Source: Thalassomonas actiniarum (lineage in GTDB: Bacteria > Pseudomonadota > Gammaproteobacteria > Enterobacterales > Alteromonadaceae). Taken from it: 64,000 bases of DNA. The stretch spans positions 558,001-622,000 of the forward strand of contig NZ_CP059736.1 of the NCBI RefSeq assembly GCF_000948975.2, in the 5' to 3' direction. Made by a program: the position numbers and the translations under genes. The notes under the pieces were generated by a model. It searched no databases. It worked only from the letters and a program-made list of their open reading frames with translations, and was not told where the DNA came from. Below are positions 24,401 to 30,161 of this stretch, in pieces. Each line of letters begins with the position of its first letter. The stretch's first letter is position 1.

Positions 24401-26681
24401 TGTGCCGTTAGACCCGGGTTATCCTGAGAATAGGTTGCAGCATATTTTAACCGATACGGGGGTGCGGTATGTGCTGACCGCCAGCCACATGGCAGATGTA
24501 CTTGATTTTGCTAAAGATAATGCCAATGTTGAGCTGCTTTGTCTCGATGATGTCGAGTTGGCGGCCAAGGTGCTGGCACAGGAGAGCAGTGAGCCGGCAA
24601 ACATCAGTGCAGGCAATGAACTGGCTTATGTTATTTACACTTCCGGATCTACCGGCTTACCCAAAGGGGTGATGGTGGAGCACCATAACGTGACCCGTTT
24701 GGTGACTAAGTGTAATTTTGTACCCCTGGATGAAGCTACCCGTTTCTTGCAATCGGCGCCGATCGCTTTTGATGCCGCCACGCTTGAGCTTTGGGGGCCG
24801 TTACTTAACGGCGGCCAGTGCATTATTTACGGTGAGCAAAAAATCGATTTACAACAGCTGACAGAATTTATTGTCGAGCATGAGGTCAACACCTTATGGT
24901 TGACGGCGGGCTTATTCGAGCAGTGGAGTGAAATGTCGGCTCAGGCCAGTAATATCAAGTACTTGCTGGCAGGCGGCGATGTCCTGAATGTCGATGCCGT
25001 TAGACGGGTACGGGACAATATTCCGGGCATAACTGTGATTAATGGTTATGGTCCGACAGAAAATACTACGTTTACCACTTGTTACCAGGTTAACAATGAT
25101 GATACACTTGGTTTGAATATACCAATAGGTAAAGCGATCCAAAACACCAGCACTTATGTGCTAACCGGCTCCCGGGCCCTGACGCCGTTAGGCGCAATAG
25201 GGGAATTATACTCAGGTGGCGCAGGTGTTGCCCGCGGTTATCTCAACCAGGAACAGGCAACACAGGCAAGTTTTATTGCTAACCCGTTTAGCGACAGGGT
25301 TGGAGACCGCTTGTATAAAACCGGTGATCTGGTGCGTTATCTTAGCGACGGTAATTTAGAATTTATCGGCCGGGCGGATAACCAGGTAAAAGTACGCGGT
25401 TTCAGGATTGAGCTGGCAGAAATCGAACATCAGCTTAATGTATGTCAGGGAGTACACTCGTCCGTGGTCCTGGCCAAGGGAGAGGGCAGCAGTGATAAAC
25501 AGTTGGTTGCTTATATCAAAGGAGATCTCACGTATGAGACGTCTGGTGATAAAACGAAGTTTATCAACGAGTTAAAATCTTCTCTGATAAGCGCCTTACC
25601 TGAATACATGGTGCCGGATGTTTTTGTTGTTATTGATGAATGGTCGTTAACAGCCAATGGCAAGATAGATAAAAAAGCGTTATTGGCGCTTGATGGTTTG
25701 TTGCTGCAAAGCGAATACCTGGCGCCACAGAGCGAGCCTGAACAAGCCCTGGTGCAGATCTGGTCTTCGTTATTGAAGCTGGATGCGGATAAAATCAGTG
25801 TGACCGCTAACTTCTTTGAACTTGGCGGACATTCATTGTTGATTAACCGCCTGGTGCTATGGATGCGTGTTCACTATAGCAAGCAGATATCGATTAAAGA
25901 TTTATTCTTGCTGCAAACCATCCGCGAGCAGGCGGACTGGTTAACGGCGCCGGAGGCTAAGTTGGCGGCATTGCCGAAATGTGAAGTATTGGGACAATAT
26001 AACGTCGGTTTACCGGATGTTTATTTTGTCCCCGGGGTTGCCGGACTGGCGAAGATGTTTATGGATATTGCCAGAGGTGCGGCGGGCAGATTTAATGTCA
26101 AAGCCTTTAATCATCGAGGGTTGTTGGATAACAATACACCTTTTGCAACGATTGAAAGCAATGCCGAAGACTTTGCCGGTTATATCTTGTCAGAGCAGGC
26201 ACAGGGGCCCTATCTGATTGCCGGGCACTCCTATGGCGGCGTACTGGCGCTGGAAATTGTCAGAAGGCTACGCGCCAAAGGGCATGAGGCCGAGCTGGTG
26301 TTGATAGACAGCTACTTTGAGCAGCAAACATTACTGCTCAAGGACAGTGAACAGCAAATTTCAGAGCAGATGCTTGCCGGGGATGAACTCCCTGAGCTTG
26401 ATAACGAGCTGGATGTAGAAGAAAAAGAAAAAGTGGCACTGTTATACCGGACCCAGGTTGATTTATTTACCGCTTACAAGCCACAAGCCCTGGAGGGGGT
26501 AATCCCGCTGGTGTTATTGGCAAGGGAGTCAAAATTTAACATGGGTTTCTATCAGCAGAAGCTGGGCAGTGTATTTGGTCAGGGGCTGATTTGTCATTCG
26601 GTTGACGGAGGGCATTTCTCAATGCTTTCAGGAGAAGGGGGACAGGAGGTATGTCATTATATCCATAGGCTGATCTCTTGA
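9480..26681 (+). CDS. Five-module non-ribosomal peptide synthetase with TubC docking domain and thioesterase
   Basis: 5733 residues. Residues 1-55 resemble a TubC-type N-terminal docking domain (ILVQQLAEQGIEVYLQKGKL, then KAR). Five C-A-PCP modules and a TE follow. C-domain HHIASDG motifs start at residues 217, 1300, 2381, 3475 and 4561. A-domain YTSGSTG motifs lie at about 709, 1790, 2885, 3968 and 5053. Carrier serines are 1108, 2187, 3283, 4365 and 5452. The TE has GHSYGG Ser5584, Asp5610 and His5712. By-eye codes are DILQLGMVWK (close to glycine-type codes), DAKNISAINK (unrecognised), DALFLGCTFK (hydrophobic, unsure), DAKNISAINK, and DALWLGGTFK (valine-like). No E domain and no dual C/E signature are seen. 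Modules 2-3 and 4-5 are copies of one bimodule. ATG follows the relic stop with no gap; GAGG at 9465-9468 is the likely ribosome site. The N-terminal C plus docking domain means it expects an upstream partner. Confidence 0.98.
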   Translation: MNETKILVQQLAEQGIEVYLQKGKLKARALKGGLTPEYTLLIKNNLEKIIEYLHQTQEKDVLKSAKAKIVPAGNDKKALSFAQQRLWFIDQLQGGSEEYNMPLAFEVKGEFDPHAAEQALSAIIERHEVLRTVYIEDDDQPGLHLITDHNFTLTLHDLSALEPVAQQQKLTALIDADTQQSFVLKEDLMIRASFVVLDKGDKAQQRQARGALLFNMHHIASDGWSMEVLIREFVTLYQSITQGSTAQLPPLEIQYADYAHWQRAWLQGEVLEKQLGYWDKQLADAPPAHSLLLDKPRPEIKQYSGGSVSGQLSAGVARQLKMLASHHQLTPFMLLHGALALVLSRHSNSKDIIIGTPVANRMQAELEGLIGFFVNTLVLRLDTGHQRLKDYLAHVRQVHLDGQDNQDVPFEQLIERLKIPRNNSHSPLFQIMLSTNNDFGLGDKSGGNTLDLAGVSLAPLASDKIAAKFDLEIGINISDQGLGVDWTYDNSIFTGEHIGQLNEHLLMVLTSLAGITTSADPELRELSGVLPQQELDTLQTFARGPQIIRTQDMLAHELFERRAGQTPDKAALFFKDQQLSYREVNTRANRLARYLQAQGVNTETLVGVSVDRSAEMVISILAILKAGAAYVPLDPSYPKARLQYILRDTGIKHLVTQSHLTIENITEEIGTEEAIQIIKLDHIQALCSEFSGENLLNSPGESQLAYVIYTSGSTGNPKGVLVAHANLVNFLFAMKEKPGLSADDSLLAITSTSFDIHCLELFLPLVCGARLVVASKDATSDADQLMALIKKHNINIIQGTPATWRMLVDSNWQPDSHIKILCGGEALSLSLAKQLLSNANIELWNMYGPTETTVWSSVHKVEGNETSILVGKPIDNTKFYVVSKEGGLAPLGATGELLITGAGVTLGYLNRPDLTNRQFIANTFEVGERSSEYAYRTGDLVRWLPDGNLVCLGRIDDQIKIRGFRVELGEIENQLALYQQVDSCQVVAREGATGQKQLVAYVKAQSSELSADEQLALSETLKQGLKSALPDYMVPSAFVFMAQWPLTANGKIDKKALPSPDASVLQGEYIAPQTATETALSRIWGQLLKLEAEEISTNADFFTLGGHSLLTVRLVAEIRKQLQVEIPVKVVFDTATIKGLAEIIEQGSQGVLRREVQAVPRENDLMPLSFAQQRLWFIDQLQGGSAEYNMPLAFEVSGDFDSHAAEQAMTAIIERHEVLRTVYLEEDEQTLQKILPGTAFALTRHDLSACDDEERRSQLMALIDADMQQPFDLTKDLMVRASFVMLDKNLGTGALLFNMHHIASDGWSMEVLIREFVTLYRAFTSNQASPLAPLGIQYADYAHWQQKWLQDEVLEAQLSYWDKQLADVPPVHALTLDKPRPEVKQYRGDIITGQLPPVVAGQLQALASQYQLTPFMLLHSALALVLSRHSNSSDIVIGTPIANRMQAELEGLIGFFVNSLVLRVDTDHESLEDYLRHVRQVHLDAQSNQDVPFEQLVDRLNIPRSTAHTPLFQIMLSTNDDFGLGDADNSLDLAGVTLTPLASDAITAKFDLNIGMNITEQGLDLNWTFDTSIFSAEHVGQFNQHLKTLLTAMAQLTAKEQPAANTALTGLAMLSVQESDHLLYGLNKTELAYPQDKRIHELFTEQAAKTPESIALVFGDKALSYRELNEKANRLSHHLMAQGVGAETLVGLYLSRSMEVVVAILAILKAGGAYVPLDSNYPEGRIRYMLDDTGVQVLITEQSLAERFSNEENTALMVIDDANTRDSLAKASAENPQQVVSASQLAYVIYTSGSTGQPKGVMVEHSNILAFHQVLSEQMQAMAQAQDLTWLSGASFAFDASIKGLLVLLNGGKMVILSEEETTDPTLISQVIAKHRVDVYNATPQMVDEIVKLDMPVSPALISSGDLLTPSVFAALKDYGLKHGRAVANAYGPTETTINSSFTLLQETSNIGRPVANTRFYILDQHKQLTPFGVAGELYIGGEGVARGYLNQQQLTQDCFITNPFSDGADDRLYKSGDLVRYLADGNVEFIGRVDDQVKIRGFRIELGEIESQLSRYQQVVSSLVLAREDEGKHKQLVAYINPVAESSALSEPGTFIEALKQELHQTLPEYMVPSAFVMIEQWPLTANGKIDKKALPSPDNSALQGEYVAPQTEIEQILTQIWGRLLKMDAEDISTRANFFTLGGHSLLTVRLVAEIRKELQVEVSVKSVFEAAHIQALAETVASGAQAALRPAIVPVARENETMALSFAQQRLSFIDQLQGGSPEYNMPVAFEVSGNFDADAAEQALARIIERHEILRTVYHSAEQGGETLQHIQSEANFSLSRFDLTELDQAARRSRLMALVDEDMQQVFDLTKDLMVRASYIALDKDLGTGALLFNMHHIASDGWSMQVLIREFVSQYKAITAGGADPLAPLDIQYADYAHWQRQWLQGEVLETQLGYWEQQLDDVPPVHSLMLDKPRPKEKQHVGDTVFGRLPGEVAQQLQALAKHYQLTPFMLLHGALALVLSRHSNSSDIVIGTPIANRMQAELEPLIGFFVNTLVLRLDTGHGKLEDYFNHVRQVHLDAQNNQDVPFEQLVERLNIARNSAHTPLFQIMLSTNSDYGLAGSDGGENTLDLDGVTLSPLASDRITAKFDLDISIDITRDGVDLHWTFDTSIFSHEHVSQFNAHLETLLAALAQFTPADTANTEINTLAMLTPQESEYLLETINSSSVDYPSDKGIHELFAEQVSKTPDNIALVSQNSQLSYRELDESANRLARYLLAQGVEQETFVGVCLNRSAEMVVAILAILKAGGAYVPLDPAYPEARLQHILTDTGVGHVLTASHLADVLAFAKTKDEDDAGVELLCLDGATLAAEVLAQESSEPQRDKAHRQVNAGNSLAYVVYTSGSTGLPKGVMVEHHSVTRLVTNSNFVPLDENSRFLQVAPIAFDAATLELWGPLLNGGQCLIFGEQHIDLHLLTDFIVKYEVNTLFLTTGLFDQWSEIAAQAPSVKYLLSGGDILNADSVKRVHKNLPGVQVINCYGPTENTTFTTCHWIHRDHDLDAGTPIGKAIQNTSTYVLNSARALVPLGVVGELYTGGEGVARGYLNREQATQESFIANPFSDKAGDRMYKTGDLVRYLSDGSIEFVGRVDNQVKVRGFRIELAEIEHELHLCQGVHSAVVLARGEGSSKQLAAYVKGNLAYESQEEKAGFITELKTSLAVVLPEYMVPDIFVIVDEWSLTPNGKVDKKVLLSLEGVLLQSEYVAPQTEVEQALAQIWSSLLKLEADKISASANFFELGGHSLLTVRLVAEIRKQLQVEIPVKAVFDAATIKGLAEIIEQGSQAVLRREVQAVPRESDVMPLSFAQQRLWFIDQLQGGSPEYNMPTAFEVSGDFDSHAAEQALSAIIERHEVLRTVYLEDDEQSLQKILSGTEFTLTRHDLSAFDEDDRRSQLMALIDADMQKPFDLTKDLMVRASFVTLDKNLGTGALLFNMHHIASDGWSMEVLIREFVTLYRAFASNQASPLATLSIQYADYAHWQREWLQGEVLDAQLNYWDKQLADVPPVHALTLDKPRPEVKQHKGDTITSQLPPAIAGQLQALASQYQLTPFMLLHSALALVLSRHSNTSDIVVGTPIANRMQVELEGLIGFFVNTLVLRVDTGHDSLEDYLRHVRQVHLDAQSNQDVPFEQLVDRLNIPRSSAHTPLFQIMLSTNTDFGLDAGDGENNTLELDGVSLTPLSSEHINAKFDLNIGLNISERGVDLNWTFDTSIFSAGHIGVFNEHLKTLLTAMAQLMPEDAVTASTKLSTLAMLSPQESEHLLYGLNETKLTYLQDKRIHELFAGQAAKTPDDIALVFGDEKLNYRELNEKANRLAHHLMAQGVGAETLVGLYLKRSMDIVVAILAILKAGGAYVPLDSNYPEGRIRYMLEDTSVKAVITEQSLVDNLGGKEKIQLLVLNDPQLQEVLAKQSAENPQQVVTASQLAYVIYTSGSTGQPKGVMVEHRNILAFNQVLSQQMAAMAQAQDLTWLSGASFAFDASIKGLLVLLNGGKMVILSEDETTDPTLISQVIAKHRVDVYNATPQMLDEIVKLDMPVSPALISSGDLLTPSVFAALKDYCVKHGLPGANAYGPTETTINSSFTLLQETSNIGRPVANTRFYILDQHKQLAPFGVAGELYIGGEGVARGYLNQQQLTQDCFIPNPFNDSADDRLYKSGDLVRYLADGNLEFIGRVDDQVKVRGFRIELGEIESQLAKSEQLDSALVLARENEAKDKQLVAYINPKDYQAVASDAGTFIEVLKQALHQTLPEYMVPPAFMMIEQWPLTANGKIDKKALPSPDNTALQGEYVAPKTQIEQILTQIWGRLLKMDAGDISTRANFFTLGGHSLLTVRLVAEIRKQLQVEVSVKAVFEAAHIQALAEMITSGSQAALRPAIAPVARENGAMALSFAQQRLSFIDQLQGGSPEYNMPTAFEVSGNFDADAAELALARIIERHEILRTVYREQAMEQGGETLQHILPKADFNLTRLDLTGLDEAARRSRLMALVDADMQQPFDLTKDLMVRVSYIALDKNQGTGALLFNMHHIASDGWSMQVLIQEFVGQYKAITTGQAAPLAPLEIQYADYAHWQRQWLQGEVLETQLSYWDKQLADVPPVHALLLDKPRPEEKQHLGDVVSGELSSEVAQQLQALAKHYQLTPFMLLHGALALVLSRHSNSPDIVIGTPIANRMQAELEPLIGFFVNTLVLRLNTDHGKLEDYFNHVRQVHLDAQNNQDVPFEQLVERLNIARSTAHTPLFQIMLTTNSDYGLGGSNGESNVLDLDGVTLSPLASDRITAKFDLDIGINITSDGVDLHWTFDSSIFTREHVSQFNDHLQTLLTAMAGLTPTASTEINSLAMLTAQESQYLLETLNNSAVDYPSEQGIHELFARQVRKTPDNIALVSENSQLSYRELDESANRLARYLSAQGVEKESFVGVCLNRSPEMVVAVLAILKAGGAYVPLDPGYPENRLQHILTDTGVRYVLTASHMADVLDFAKDNANVELLCLDDVELAAKVLAQESSEPANISAGNELAYVIYTSGSTGLPKGVMVEHHNVTRLVTKCNFVPLDEATRFLQSAPIAFDAATLELWGPLLNGGQCIIYGEQKIDLQQLTEFIVEHEVNTLWLTAGLFEQWSEMSAQASNIKYLLAGGDVLNVDAVRRVRDNIPGITVINGYGPTENTTFTTCYQVNNDDTLGLNIPIGKAIQNTSTYVLTGSRALTPLGAIGELYSGGAGVARGYLNQEQATQASFIANPFSDRVGDRLYKTGDLVRYLSDGNLEFIGRADNQVKVRGFRIELAEIEHQLNVCQGVHSSVVLAKGEGSSDKQLVAYIKGDLTYETSGDKTKFINELKSSLISALPEYMVPDVFVVIDEWSLTANGKIDKKALLALDGLLLQSEYLAPQSEPEQALVQIWSSLLKLDADKISVTANFFELGGHSLLINRLVLWMRVHYSKQISIKDLFLLQTIREQADWLTAPEAKLAALPKCEVLGQYNVGLPDVYFVPGVAGLAKMFMDIARGAAGRFNVKAFNHRGLLDNNTPFATIESNAEDFAGYILSEQAQGPYLIAGHSYGGVLALEIVRRLRAKGHEAELVLIDSYFEQQTLLLKDSEQQISEQMLAGDELPELDNELDVEEKEKVALLYRTQVDLFTAYKPQALEGVIPLVLLARESKFNMGFYQQKLGSVFGQGLICHSVDGGHFSMLSGEGGQEVCHYIHRLIS

Positions 26682-26725
26682 GGAGCCGTTAATTTGTGGG
26701 GAACGGCAATCTCAATTTAGGTTAA

Positions 26726-26746
26726 GCTCCCGGCTTTGCCGGGAGC
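26726..26746 (+). terminator. Perfect hairpin after the second NRPS gene
   Basis: A 9-bp stem GCTCCCGGC / GCCGGGAGC with TTT loop lies 44 bases after the stop. It matches the hairpin at 8358-8380 in position and sequence, as do the bases just after both stop codons (GGAGCCGTTAA, then TTTGTGGGGA). There is no T-run. Confidence 0.55.
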
Positions 26747-26897
26747 ATACTCACACAGGTAAATCGCCCGATAGCGTTATCGAGCCCGTTATTTTTCCGC
26801 TTGCTTGTTGCAAGGCAAACAAGCGGATTTAACTACAGCCCGGTGACCAAAACTAGAATGAAACGGCGATAGTTTATTTAAATAGGATTTAATAAAA

Positions 26898-29696
26898 ATG
26901 ATACTAAAAAATAATATTAAGCGTCCTTTCGCGTTTAATCGATTATTATGCAAGGCCATGATCCCTGCGGTTCTTTTGACCGGCGCCGGTTATAGCTATG
27001 CCAGTGAAGTTGCTGCTAAAGCGACAAGTCATAATAAAGTGATGAAAGGCGAAAAAGCCGGCACTGCCGGTGATGTGAAAAACGAATCGTCTTATGTCTT
27101 ATTTGAATCGGGGCAGGTCAGACCGATGGCAATATCTGCCGATGGTTCGCGTTTGTTTGCCGTCAATACTCCGGATAACCATCTGGAAATTTTTGATGTT
27201 ACCGACAAGGGACTCAGCCATGTAACTTCTGTGCCTGTGGGCATGGAACCGGTTGCGGTTGCGGTCAAATCTGAGAGCGAAGTTTGGGTGGTCAACCATT
27301 TATCCGACAGCGTCAGCATTGTTGATCTGAGTTTACCTGTGCCGGCGGTGAAAAAAACCTTACTGGTAGGGGATGAACCCCGGGATATCGTTTTCGCCGG
27401 ACCGAACAAAGACAAAGCCTTTATTACCGCCGCTCACCGCGGTCAGAATGCGCCTTTTGATCCCCAACTGCAAACACCGGGCGTAGGCCGGGCCGATGTC
27501 TGGGTGTTTGATTCAACCAAGCTCGGCGATGATCTTGGCGGTACACCACAAACCATCATTAATTTATTCAGCGATACCCCAAGGGCATTGGCGGTCAGTC
27601 CTGACGGCAGCCGGGTTTATGCCGCGGCTTTCCAGTCGGGTAACCAAACCACGACCTTGAAAGCGGAAATGTTAAAAGGCGGCCTGGACAAAGCGGCGCC
27701 CCATGTTGATATCAAGGGTAATGAACAGCCTAAAACCGGTTTGATCGTTAAATATGTAGACGGCAACTGGGTTGATAACGGTGATCCCCTGACCAAGGCA
27801 GCGCCTAAGACCTGGAATGACAGGGTGCGTTTCTCCCTGCCGGATAAAGATGTTTTTGTGATCGATGCCATGGCGAAAACCCCTAAAGAAATAGAGTCTA
27901 TCAGCCATGTGGGCACCACCTTGTTTAACATGGTGGTTAACCCTAAAAGCGGTAATGTTTACGTTTCCAACACAGATGCCCGAAACCATGTACGCTTTGC
28001 CAGCTCAGGCGATCGCAGCGATACCCTCAGGGGGCATTTTGTTGAAAACCAGATCACCCTGATCTCCGGTGATAAGGTCAAACCGTTAAACCTGAATAAA
28101 CATATCACTTCCTACAATGAAAAACTCGGTACTAAGGCGGAGAATTACAGCAGTTTGTCCCAGCCGATGGAAATGGTGATTTCTAAAGACGGCGCTAAGC
28201 TTTATGTTGCCGCCTACGGTTCCAGTAAAATCGGTGTTTTTAATACCAAGCAGTTAGAAGATGACTCCTTTGTGCCTAACGGCGACGATTACATTAAGCT
28301 GACCGGCGGTGGTCCGAGCGGTATTATTCTTGACGAAGGCAGAAACAAACTTTATACCTTAACCCGGTTTGATAATGCCATTGCCGAAGTTAATCTTGCC
28401 ACCGGCAAGGAAACGGCCAAGGTATTCCTGCCTAACCCTGAGCCGGAAAGTGTCACCAAAGGACGTCCTTTCCTTTACGATGCGGCGTTAACCTCCAGCC
28501 GCGGGGATTCGGCTTGTGGTTCTTGTCATACCTTTGGCGATATGGATCACCTGGCCTGGGATTTAGGTGACCCGGATGCCGCCGTTGCCGAGAGCCCCAA
28601 TACTTACCTGGGTGTGGGACCCAAGTCGGAAATTAAAGACTTCTTCCACCCGATGAAAGGACCTATGGTGACCCAGAGTTTACGCGGTCTGCCGGGACAG
28701 GGACCTATGCACTGGCGCGGCGACCGTACCGGGGCTTCCAGAGATGAAGATGAAACCATCGAAGAGCAGGCGTTTGAAGATTTTAATATTGCCTTCGTTG
28801 ACCTGCAGGGGCGCGCCGAAGAATTAACCGAAGAAGAAATGCAGCAACTGACCGACTTTGCCATGCAGCTGGAATATCCGCCTAACCCTATCCGGGCGCT
28901 GGATAACAGCCTGACGGAAAAACAGCATGCCGGTTTTAAAGAATATAATATTGGCGCCCAGATAGACCAGGGTATTGTCGACTGTAATACCTGTCACCAG
29001 ATTGATCCGGCAGCCAAGCGATACGGCACCGTAGGATTAATGAATATGTCGGTGGCGGATACCGGCCGGGCAGAAGACTTTAAGATCCCGCATTTACGGG
29101 CCTTATACCAAAAAGTGGGTATGTTCGGCAGCACCGGCGATGCCGAGAATGGCGAAGAGCACAAGGGAGAGCAAATCCGCGGCTTCGGCTTTAACCATGA
29201 CGGCGCCAGCCAGACGGTTTATGAAGTATTATCGGAAGATATTTTTGAGTTTAATTCTGAGGAAGAAAAACGTAATGTTGAACTCTTCAGCTATATGATC
29301 AACTCGAAATTAAATCCGATTGTCGGCCAGCAAATCACCCTGAACAAAGGTAACTACGCCGATAAGCCGGTACAGGAGCGTATCGACTTACTGGTGTCCC
29401 GCGCCAAGATCGAAAAACCTGTGCCTGAGTGTGACCTGATTGTTAAAGGTGTCATTGGCGGCGAAGCCCGCGGCGGTTTGATGCAGAGCAACGGCCTGTT
29501 TAAGTTAGACAGTATGTCTGATAGCTTAATATCCGATAAGAAGCTGAGAAAATTAGCTAAACAGGACGGAAACCACCTTACCTATACCTGTGTGCCTCCG
29601 GGATCTGGTCAGCGTATGGGCATAGACAGAAATGAAGACGGTCATTTCGACCGGGATGAAGTTGCCCGCGTGGCAAAGGCCGGTAGTGCAAAGTAA
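26898..29696 (+). CDS. Secreted beta-propeller di-haem cytochrome c with EF-hand
   Basis: 932 residues. A signal peptide is likely (basic start, hydrophobic stretch near residues 20-35, then A-S-E). Residues about 60-490 hold repeats of the YVTN/YncE beta-propeller kind (VRPMAISADGSRLFAVN, EMVISKDGAKLYVAAYGS). Two CxxCH haem-binding motifs follow: CGSCH at 540-544 and CNTCH at 696-700. This order resembles propeller-cytochrome peroxidase/MauG-like fusions. Residues 910-921 (DRNEDGHFDRDE) form a canonical EF-hand calcium loop near the C-terminus. It should work in the periplasm as an electron-transfer protein or haem oxidase; the substrate is unknown. It begins 216 bp after the NRPS stop, beyond the hairpin, with an AT-rich leader and AGGA upstream, so it may have its own promoter. 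A role in modifying the peptide is only possible from position. Confidence 0.85.
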   Translation: MILKNNIKRPFAFNRLLCKAMIPAVLLTGAGYSYASEVAAKATSHNKVMKGEKAGTAGDVKNESSYVLFESGQVRPMAISADGSRLFAVNTPDNHLEIFDVTDKGLSHVTSVPVGMEPVAVAVKSESEVWVVNHLSDSVSIVDLSLPVPAVKKTLLVGDEPRDIVFAGPNKDKAFITAAHRGQNAPFDPQLQTPGVGRADVWVFDSTKLGDDLGGTPQTIINLFSDTPRALAVSPDGSRVYAAAFQSGNQTTTLKAEMLKGGLDKAAPHVDIKGNEQPKTGLIVKYVDGNWVDNGDPLTKAAPKTWNDRVRFSLPDKDVFVIDAMAKTPKEIESISHVGTTLFNMVVNPKSGNVYVSNTDARNHVRFASSGDRSDTLRGHFVENQITLISGDKVKPLNLNKHITSYNEKLGTKAENYSSLSQPMEMVISKDGAKLYVAAYGSSKIGVFNTKQLEDDSFVPNGDDYIKLTGGGPSGIILDEGRNKLYTLTRFDNAIAEVNLATGKETAKVFLPNPEPESVTKGRPFLYDAALTSSRGDSACGSCHTFGDMDHLAWDLGDPDAAVAESPNTYLGVGPKSEIKDFFHPMKGPMVTQSLRGLPGQGPMHWRGDRTGASRDEDETIEEQAFEDFNIAFVDLQGRAEELTEEEMQQLTDFAMQLEYPPNPIRALDNSLTEKQHAGFKEYNIGAQIDQGIVDCNTCHQIDPAAKRYGTVGLMNMSVADTGRAEDFKIPHLRALYQKVGMFGSTGDAENGEEHKGEQIRGFGFNHDGASQTVYEVLSEDIFEFNSEEEKRNVELFSYMINSKLNPIVGQQITLNKGNYADKPVQERIDLLVSRAKIEKPVPECDLIVKGVIGGEARGGLMQSNGLFKLDSMSDSLISDKKLRKLAKQDGNHLTYTCVPPGSGQRMGIDRNEDGHFDRDEVARVAKAGSAK

Positions 29697-29740
29697 TTGC
29701 TACCCGGTAAAGCGCAGGTAAAAGAACCTGTGATCTTGTC

Positions 29741-29767
29741 AGCAACAGGAGGTTTTCCCCTGTTGCT
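29741..29767 (+). terminator. Hairpin after the cytochrome gene
   Basis: A 9-bp perfect stem AGCAACAGG / CCTGTTGCT begins 45 bases after the stop codon, with no strong T-run. It probably separates the cytochrome gene from the transporter operon. Confidence 0.5.
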
Positions 29768-29800
29768 TGTAAGAACATGCTCTTTTCCTGCATCTGTTTT

Positions 29801-29844
29801 CCCGGTCCGATAACGAATCAAAAAATTCCGAAATCGGACCCGGG
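29801..29844. repeat. Inverted repeats in the 465-bp gap before the ABC transporter
   Basis: CCCGGTCCGAT (29801-29811) pairs with ATCGGACCCGGG (29833-29844) apart from one extra C. A second inverted repeat, CTTGACC / GGTCAAG, lies at 30081-30102, about 60 bp before the ATPase start. These could be a second terminator and an operator. No coding sequence is supported in 29697-30161; the reverse-strand frames there are low-complexity. Confidence 0.45.
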
Positions 29845-30161
29845 AGCAGATAACCCCGTAAAAGTAGCAGAGGAATGCGGCTTTGAGGGGGATTATAATA
29901 TGGTATGTTTTTTGCCACTGTTAGCGGTAACAGAGATAAAAGGCCGAAAATGAGCCGTTGACAGCCAGAAGAGGAAGCAAGGGATGGTGCTAACAACAGA
30001 TAACGATTGGACAAGACTAAAAGCACATTCTGTTTCTTGTCCGGGGCGGAGCAAACTTATGCTCGGCGCCAATATCAACGCTTGACCGCCTTGTTGGTCA
30101 AGCCAATAAATTAAATAATGTGTTAAACACAAGAATGAAAAATAACCAAAGGAAGTTAGAG

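Noticed and set aside
29739-30132. Reverse-strand frames in the gap before the ABC transporter
   Set aside because: Leu/Ser-rich low-complexity translations across inverted repeats with no ribosome sites.
30120-30161. GTG start at 30120 for the ABC ATPase
   Set aside because: No ribosome site there, while AAGGAAG precedes ATG 30162, which also matches the usual family start.
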